DNA of 64,000 bases from positions 43,315,194 to 43,379,193 of the forward strand of contig JARZZO010000012.1 in assembly GCA_030544215.1 (NCBI GenBank), given 5' to 3'. Positions 57,991 through 64,000 of this stretch are shown one piece after another; position 1 is the stretch's first letter, and each line of letters begins with the position of its first letter. The translations under genes and the position numbers were made by a program. This stretch comes from Zantedeschia hybrid cultivar. Taxonomy: Eukaryota; Streptophyta; Magnoliopsida; Alismatales; Araceae. The notes below the pieces were generated by a model. That model was not told the DNA's origin and did no database searches. It saw only the letters and a list, made by a program, of their open reading frames with translations.

Positions 57991-59593
57991 ATATGTATTA
58001 TTATGATGAAAATGATGTAATGGATATAACTAAAAGTCGGGAAAAACTTACAAGAACAATGAAAAGAAGAAGAAGTCGGCCCCTCCAAAGCGACTGAACT
58101 TGTAGGATCCTCCCATGGTGAAAAAAGGGTCATTAAAGAGGAAGAAGACATCCCTAGGATGATGTCCATATTTTGAATGAGAGAGCACTCTTCTCACTAG
58201 GGTAGAACTCACAAATCACGCACCGACCAACCTCTTTCAAGGCCAAAGAGGTAAACTACATATATAATGAGTTTTTTGGGCTCTAAGACCTCATAAACAC
58301 TCTAAAATTCATGATAATCTTCAAGGAAAAATTTATATATGAATAGGAGACCTTCAAAGATAGGAATTGCATGATTTCAGGTAGATCTGGACCTTGTGGG
58401 CTACGCAACTGAATCATGTCGACACCAGACGATGTTTTTCAGAATCACGTCCCCTAACATGGACGTCTTTTAGATAGGCCAATTAGGAAAGGTAATCTTG
58501 AGAAAACTCGAAGATAATTATGAAAATCTTGAACACGTCTACCATAAATGACATCATTTAGGTTAATAGCAAATCAATTAAAATCAAATTAGTAATCAAT
58601 TAGGATTAGAACTCTGAAACATGTCGACCATAGATGACGTCATTCAACTAAATCATTAATCGATTAAAAATTGGATCAAAATTGATTTGGACGAGAAATC
58701 TAAAAGACATCAACCTGAGGTGACGTAAATTAGGAATTCAAATAAATTTCAAGAAAAATGGGTAAAAATCAACCCATTGATCAAACCAAAGACTATTTGG
58801 GACATCACAAATATGGCATGAGATTTACTCAGTGTGAAGTCAAAAGTACCATATCTATAACTGTCCCGCCTTGACGTCTGCTTTGCAAGGGAATGAAATG
58901 AAGTGAATGAAATGATGATAAATAGAATGGAATGTAATGAAACGAACTGAAAAGTAGATGATAAGGTGGGATGAGACACACCTTCAACTCCACATGAGTG
59001 GAATCTTTCAAAACAAACCATCAAAGCGGTTTCAAGGAATTTTCAAAGATCAACAAATGTTTGGATGGGGAAAGCAAATAAAATGTACACGCGGGCATGA
59101 GAGAGATAGAAGTAGATCAACTTCCACAAGCGGAAGTATCCTAAGTCACAAATCCTATAGGTTTCACCAATCGAGAGCGATTACCAGCCAATGTCAGCGT
59201 ACTACAACCATGGCGGATCTTAAGGAAAATGAGGATGATATGTGGATAAAGAATCCAAACAAAGTTAATTTACAAAGATGCCTCAATACAACTTCAAAGA
59301 TAGTTGAATATTCAATTCAGTATGGAATATCTCATATCATATTAGAACTTATTAGAACAAAGGGTCTAAGACTTGATCATTAACTTGACTTTCACATAAT
59401 GAATTCAAAATCCTACATGAATGCATGCTAGGCTAAAAAGAAAATTTTAAAAAAAATATAAGTTAATCAAGGATAATATTGCCAAGCTATCACTAATGAG
59501 TCAAGATACCAATTTTGTGAATCAGAACTAGGCCAAAACTTGTTTGTCCACGTACTAATCCACACAATGAAACTATCGTCCCTAAAAGAGTAA
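57991..59593 (-). mobile_element. relic T: Tat-like LTR end and 3' noncoding region
   Basis: 57991-58859 continues the LTR begun at about 20125. It ends CATATCTATA, matching CATGTCTACA of element C. 58860-59593 aligns with the element C 3' noncoding region (26672 to about 27380): GCAAGGGAATGAAATGAAGT, GATGAGACAC, CAAGATACCAATT. It is cut by element B at 59594. A minus-strand TATATA lies near 58259. Open frames here are absent from the element C homologue and are not supported. Confidence 0.7.
58416..58726. repeat. five decayed palindromes in relic T U3
   Basis: Starts at 58416, 58447, 58535, 58621 and 58707, spaced 31, 88, 86 and 86 bp. The 10-base gap is kept in all five. Half-sites have drifted by transitions (ATGTC, ACGTC, ACATC; GATGT, GACGT, GACAT), as expected for old methylated CG sites. 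Confidence 0.7.
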
Positions 59594-59890
59594 TGATAAG
59601 TTGATATTTTTTATCATTAAAAGGGCAAATGTATACATTATACTCACGATTTTATGTGTAAAATGGCATGAAATGATAGATAATTTTGTACTGATTCCAA
59701 CGATACCAATTTTGTTGAATTCCGAATGACAAATATCGTCATTTCATGTGAAAGACTGAGTGTAATACATTTGCGGTTTTTTAGCAAAGCCCAGTGAATA
59801 AATGATTTTATTTCGACATAAGTTTAATAATATTTACTACAGAATCCTAATTTAAATTTATTTTTGTGTGAACAGGACATGAAGAGGATG

Positions 59891-59945
59891 TGACACAGTA
59901 GTTAAGTCTTTTGAAGACCTGTAGGAGGTCCAATGTTCAAATCTC
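59891..59945 (+). other. tRNA-like stretch in element B LTR
   Basis: TGACACAGTAGTTAAGTC resembles an A box, and TGTTCAAATCTC at 59934-59945 resembles a B box. It lies about 297 bp into the LTR; the element A counterpart lies about 287 bp in. It is more decayed than the copy in A. Confidence 0.45.
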
Positions 59946-60080
59946 AGTAGGAACATTTATCTTTTTACAAAAATAAATGAAACAAGGGTAAAATGGTTAT
60001 TTGTTGTTCTAAAAAAGGGTTACCCTAACTTTTGCCCAAGAAGGGCCCTTGGAGCCAGCTGCCGCCTCCCTCTCTCCCCT

Positions 60081-60480
60081 TTGTTTATTTTAAAAATTCT
60101 CTCTCCCTTTAAGACCCCTTCTTTCCTTCTCTCTCTTGGTTTTTCCCTCTCTCTCCCTAGGGTTTCCTCTCTCTTCTACTCTCCTCTCTTGGCCCAACAG
60201 TTCTCTCTCTCTCACTTTTTCTCTCTGTTTCATCTCTCTCTTTCTCCATCTCTCTCCTCTTTTTTCTTTTCTCTCTGCCCTCTCTCTCTTCTGTCCTCTC
60301 TCACTCTCTCTCTCCCATATGCTCCCAATCTCTCTATCTCCCACTTTTTCCCCCTCTCTCTCGTGAGCCCTGCCTCTCTCCCTCACTTTATCCCCCTCTT
60401 TGTACGTCTCTCTTTCTCCCACCTTTTCTCTCTCTCCCTTGCGCGCTGTCTCTCTCTTCTCCTCGGCCGTACCTTGGATG
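60081..60480 (+). repeat. CT-rich low-complexity tract
   Basis: About 400 bp almost wholly of CTCTCTCT, TTTCTC and CCCTC words on the plus strand, a strong strand asymmetry. It is absent from the matching LTR of element A, so it is an expansion or insertion in element B. Confidence 0.75.
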
Positions 60481-61512
60481 GACAGAGCCGCCACGCGTCA
60501 GCCCCACGGTGTTTGCAAAAGCCTCCATCGTCGCCGTGCCTCCCGCCTAGGCACGCCCCGCACCGCTGGTCAACACGCGCTAGCGCCCGTACGCCTCGGC
60601 ACCCGCACACGAGCAAGAAGCCCGCCTGCCAAGCCGCCTGCTCCCCCAAGCCACGTGTCGCCTGCCAAGAAGATGCCGCACCAGGCATCATCGCCCATGC
60701 CGGGGCAAACACGCCCAGCCTGCCACGCCCCCCTCTCACCTGCTCCGCACGTACGCAGCCTGCGCCAGCTACGTGCCCCTTGTCGCCTGCGCACTGTACC
60801 CCGGTCCACTACACCAGGATGCCCCTCTGCTCCGCCCTACTAGTGCCCATGCGTTCCACTATGCCACACCACTGAGCCCGCCTGTTGCTTCTCCAGCCCC
60901 TAGATGCCACCACACTGCGTGCCCTTTGCTGCAACTGGACCACTGTGCTAGCATTTCACAGAAGCCCATTTACCACTGCTCTGCTACTTGGCTTTTCTCT
61001 CTCTATCTTCCTAGCATAGTTATTCATTTATGTGAGTAGGATTAGTTGTTATTATTTTCTATTAGTTATTTCTTTTAAGGATATTAAGACTAAAAAAATT
61101 GTGTAATCTTATTTCTTGCCGGTAGATGATTGAAGATGTTATTTTAAATTGCAATTTGTCATAGAATAATTAGTGTTTTTGGTCTAGATCTCCTCTCTCC
61201 AATTTCTATTTTGTTTTCAAATGTGGTTTTGTTTATTTTCTCAAAAGTTGCTCACTTAGTTAGATTGTCCAATCTTAGTTATTTTAGTTAATTAATTTGT
61301 TGTTTGATTAGGTAATTAATTAATTAGTTCAAGTTCTCAATTTCTTTTTAGATTAATCAAAATCAAAAGTTTTCAAAATTTAAAACTTATTTCTTCGTGG
61401 ATCGACTCGGTTCTCACCACTTGCTAATTTTAAATTAACTCTGAGTCTCGGTAATATTTGAAGTTGGTTGCCGTGAGCGTTTAACGACGCGCATCGCGTG
61501 CATATCAATTTT

Positions 61513-61530
61513 TTGCCCCATTGTCGGGGA
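61513..61530 (+). other. primer binding site of element B, tRNA-Asp type
   Basis: TTGCCCCATTGTCGGGGA lies five bases after the LTR. It is a diverged form of the TGGCGCCGTTGCCGGGGA type seen in element A. Confidence 0.6.
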
Positions 61531-62465
61531 ATTAGATTTTTAGTTTTGTTAATTTTGAATTTGGTGTAATTATTCTTTAGCTAACATTCTTTTTCTTATT
61601 TTTGTAGGTGCATTGAAAAAAAAAATCAAAAAAATAAAAAAGGAAACAAAAATCTTATCATTGGTGAGTGTGTTCCAATTACCTTCTTTTCATATTTCCT
61701 TTTTAGTTAGTTTCCTTTTTAGTGATTCTTCATTTAGATAGGTTTCCATTAATTAAAAAAAAAAAAATCCAAATATAATAATCTCCATCTTAATGTTAGA
61801 AACCTTTCATACTAGGCATTCATCATTTTAGGAAAGCATAAATTAATTTCCTTTCTTAGTTTATTTCTTTTTTTGTTGAAGATTGCGGGGGGAAGGTACG
61901 TTCTTCATTTATAGCAAGTCATTCATGATTGCATAAAAAATCTCTTACTTGATTTGATTGTTGCATAGCGTTGCATTTAAAAATACTTTAAGGGTAACAC
62001 CCCTAACAACATAAGGTAGGGATTTCATCACCCTTCCTAAGCCCACAAACAACCATCCTTGTATAGTCATTTTCAAAACCTAATAAAAGAAAGTAAAAAA
62101 AGACTCTAAGGTTCACACTGTGAGTGGTTTAAATCTTGGATTGCCTCCACTTTTGGCAACGGTGTCTAGGCTAGAGGTAACAAAGACAAACGCCTGAGTG
62201 GGAAAGTGGTTATTTAATTAGGTCCTTACGAAAGTAGGAGGAACCTCCCATTACCCCACCTCTTACCTGGCCATTAACCGATTGTCGATGTGATTTAAGG
62301 TGGACCCCATTCATTTTGTGAGAAAAATTACATAAAAGTTTAGATCAAATTTTGGTCATTAGGATAATTTGCTTGCTAATTTGTTTGCATAAAAAAAAAT
62401 AAAAGAAAAATATATATATATACAAGTCCCTCTTCTCTCTCTTTGTCCTCTCTTCGTCCTAATAT
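61531..62465 (+). other. element B leader
   Basis: Noncoding. Runs of A occur near 61618-61640 and 61757-61768. The part near 62190-62290 matches the element A leader on the opposite strand. Confidence 0.65.
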
Positions 62466-64000
62466 ATGCAAGATAGGAGATCTCAAAATCCGAACCTCCT
62501 AGGACCAATAGCTGAAATTGAGAGAGTGTTACATCGAAGAAACCCATCTCGAGACTTGATGACTGAAATCATGATCCTCCGAAGCAAATGAAGGATTATT
62601 TCATTCCTAATCAATATCAACCATCATCTTGTATTCATCTTCCTCAGAATCCGGCCAATCAATATGAAATCAAATCGAGTACCATTCAAATGCTTACATC
62701 CATTTATGGGAACACAAATGAAGATCCCTACAAGCATCTAGATGAATTTTTAGAAATCTGTTCCACAGTGAAGATCCAAAATTTCACCAATGATGCCCTC
62801 AAGTTAACCCTCTTCTCTTTTTCATTAAAGGACAAAGCCAAATATTGGTTGGGAACTATAGGCAGGCCCATTAGGACATGGGATGAAATGCAAAAAGAAT
62901 TTCTCAAGAAGTTCTTTCCTATAGGGCAAAACAACACCATGAGAAGGACTACTACGGGTTTCACTCAAACTCCCGAGGAATTGATCCATGAGTCATGGGA
63001 GAGATTAAAAGAATTGTCTAGGAAATGCCTTCATCATGGGCTATCAAAATGACAAATTATCCAAGCATTTTATGAAGGCCTGTCTGAACAATTCTAACAG
63101 ATGGTGGATGCCTCATGTGGAGGGGCCTTTATGATGAAGAGTGAAGATGAAGCCTATGATTTATTTCACATGCTTAGCGAAAACTCCATCAATCATGCCT
63201 CTCTCTCATCTTACGAGAGAAATGTTGGGCCGTCTAAACGGGCCGGGATGTATGAACCTAAGACTCGAGGAGAGCTCGAATCTAAAATGGATATCAATCT
63301 GATTAATTAGAAATTGGACAAGGTAGACATGTTGGCCCATAAGTTGGACCAACTCTTGGCCCTGAACAAACAAGAACCTACCTACCAACCACCACCCAGT
63401 CCATATGAGGGCCCATGTTCTATCCCTCAAGACATTTGTGCTTTATGCGCAAGTCTGGCCTGCCAGGTGACTGAATGCTCAACTCCGGCCCAACTTCCAC
63501 CATTTATCCAAGAGCAAGTCCAAGCCACCCAGGGGCTCTCTAAGCCCACTAATGATCCATTATCTAACACTTATAACCCCGGCTGGAGAAGTCACCCAAT
63601 TTCTCATGGAAAAATCAACAGGCTCCACCACAAATGGCCAATCCTCTGATGCATTAAGCCCAAAGGCCACCCATGCAGAACTCCTTTCAAAACTAGTCCA
63701 ACTTTTATGGGAGTGCCTATGCTAGGGGACCACTGGCCCATTACCAATCCTTTCAACCAAGTCAACCAACCCAATATCCTCCTCCTCCACCTACTTATCA
63801 ACATCCTCCTCAGCCCAACTATAATGAGAAGTTCACCCAACTCTAACAACTCATTTTGACCCAACAACAATCCATTTCCAAATTGGAGAGTCAAATGGGC
63901 GAATTAGCTGAAGCAACTATAAGGAGAGAAATGGGCCAACTCCCTAGCCAACCGATAGCTAACCCGCAGAACCAACCTCCTGGTTTTTCACCTCAATGGG
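62466..64000 (+). pseudogene. Athila-like gag of element B, partial
   Basis: The start ATG at 62466 begins MQDRRSQNPNLLGPIAEIER. A frameshift lies before 62588, after which the frame is long. The capsid part includes LKDKAKYWLGTIGRP and ESWERLKELSRKCLHHG, collinear with element A gag. Stops lie near 63050 (TGA), 63096 (TAA) and 63308 (TAG). The knuckle reads CALCASLACQVTEC (near 63438-63480), with C in place of the H. A further frame change near 63640 precedes QQSISKLESQMGELAEATIR at about 63870. The gene runs off the window. Confidence 0.8.

Larger units (their letters stand above)
59594..61507 (+). mobile_element. element B 5' LTR
   Basis: 1914 bp, TGATAAG to CATATCA. The first 160 bp match the element A LTR. 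About 60080-60470 is an extreme CT-rich run, followed by a C-rich stretch to about 60960. Open frames over this span reflect composition. Confidence 0.75.
59594..64000 (+). mobile_element. element B: Athila-like retrotransposon, cut by window end
   Basis: 5' LTR 59594-61507, primer site 61513-61530, leader, then gag from 62466 to the window edge. It is the same family as element A but in the opposite orientation. The five bases before it, AGTAA (59589-59593), are a candidate target site; the other end lies outside the window. Confidence 0.8.

Noticed and set aside
58958..59383. 141-codon open frame in relic T
   Set aside because: The homologous element C region (about 26750-27180) does not keep it, and no domain is visible.
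60081..60875. 264-codon open frame
   Set aside because: It covers the CT-rich and C-rich tract, is mostly Ser, Leu, Phe and Pro, and has no counterpart in the element A LTR. Composition explains it.
1..64000. An ordinary host gene
   Set aside because: Every long frame with a recognisable domain belongs to a retrotransposon or to the antisense genes inside element C.

Overview
The window is repetitive nuclear DNA of a flowering plant. I could not find a host gene in it, and it does not let me name the species. Almost everything is nested LTR retrotransposon: Ty1/copia relics, Athila-like elements with a tRNA-Asp-type primer site, Tat-like elements with two RNase H domains, and a chromovirus with a chromodomain-like tail.

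Layout. 1-404: GC-rich noncoding DNA. 405-6847: decayed copia pol, a truncated 3' LTR, then a second copia LTR (2941-4497) with its primer site and a long noncoding leader. 6826-6875: a perfect 22-bp hairpin at the junction with the next element. 6876-12897: Athila-like element A (minus strand, gag-pro only, left LTR lost), inserted in Tat-like relic R (12898-18736, minus). 18737-20120: scraps of copia LTRs and one Tat RNase H. About 20125-20574 and 57991-59593: Tat-like relic T, split by element E. 20575-57990: element E, a noncoding element with 3.3-3.4 kb LTRs. Inside E sit element C (25342-44852, minus; a 19.5-kb Tat-like element with 5-bp target duplications) and element D (45676-55347, plus; a chromovirus with 5-bp target duplications). 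59594-64000: Athila-like element B (plus), cut by the window end. The nesting gives the order T, then E, then C and D. The C LTRs, and the first kb of the D LTRs, differ by roughly 2.4% by hand count, so C and D are the young layer.

The most interesting part is element C. Between its integrase and its 3' LTR, on the strand opposite to gag-pol, it carries two intron-containing genes with plant mobile domain (PMD)-like sequence. The first (28027-29418) has two exons and a TATA box. The second (30090-32897) has seven exons, all joined in phase 0, and ends in a coiled coil. Each has one in-frame stop. Around both promoters, in the C LTR U3 regions, and in relics R and T and chromovirus D, there is a recurring imperfect palindrome GCGTC-N10-GACGC flanked by A and T runs. 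The 10-base gap is constant while its sequence varies, and the copies fall at about 30-bp or 86-89-bp steps. At least 40 copies are present. I infer a shared cis-regulatory site, possibly bound by an element-encoded or host dimeric factor; binding is not shown by the sequence.

Elements C and D have gag-pol frames that are largely continuous but broken by stop codons, many of them TAG where related copies carry glutamine codons. This fits decay of silenced, methylated copies.
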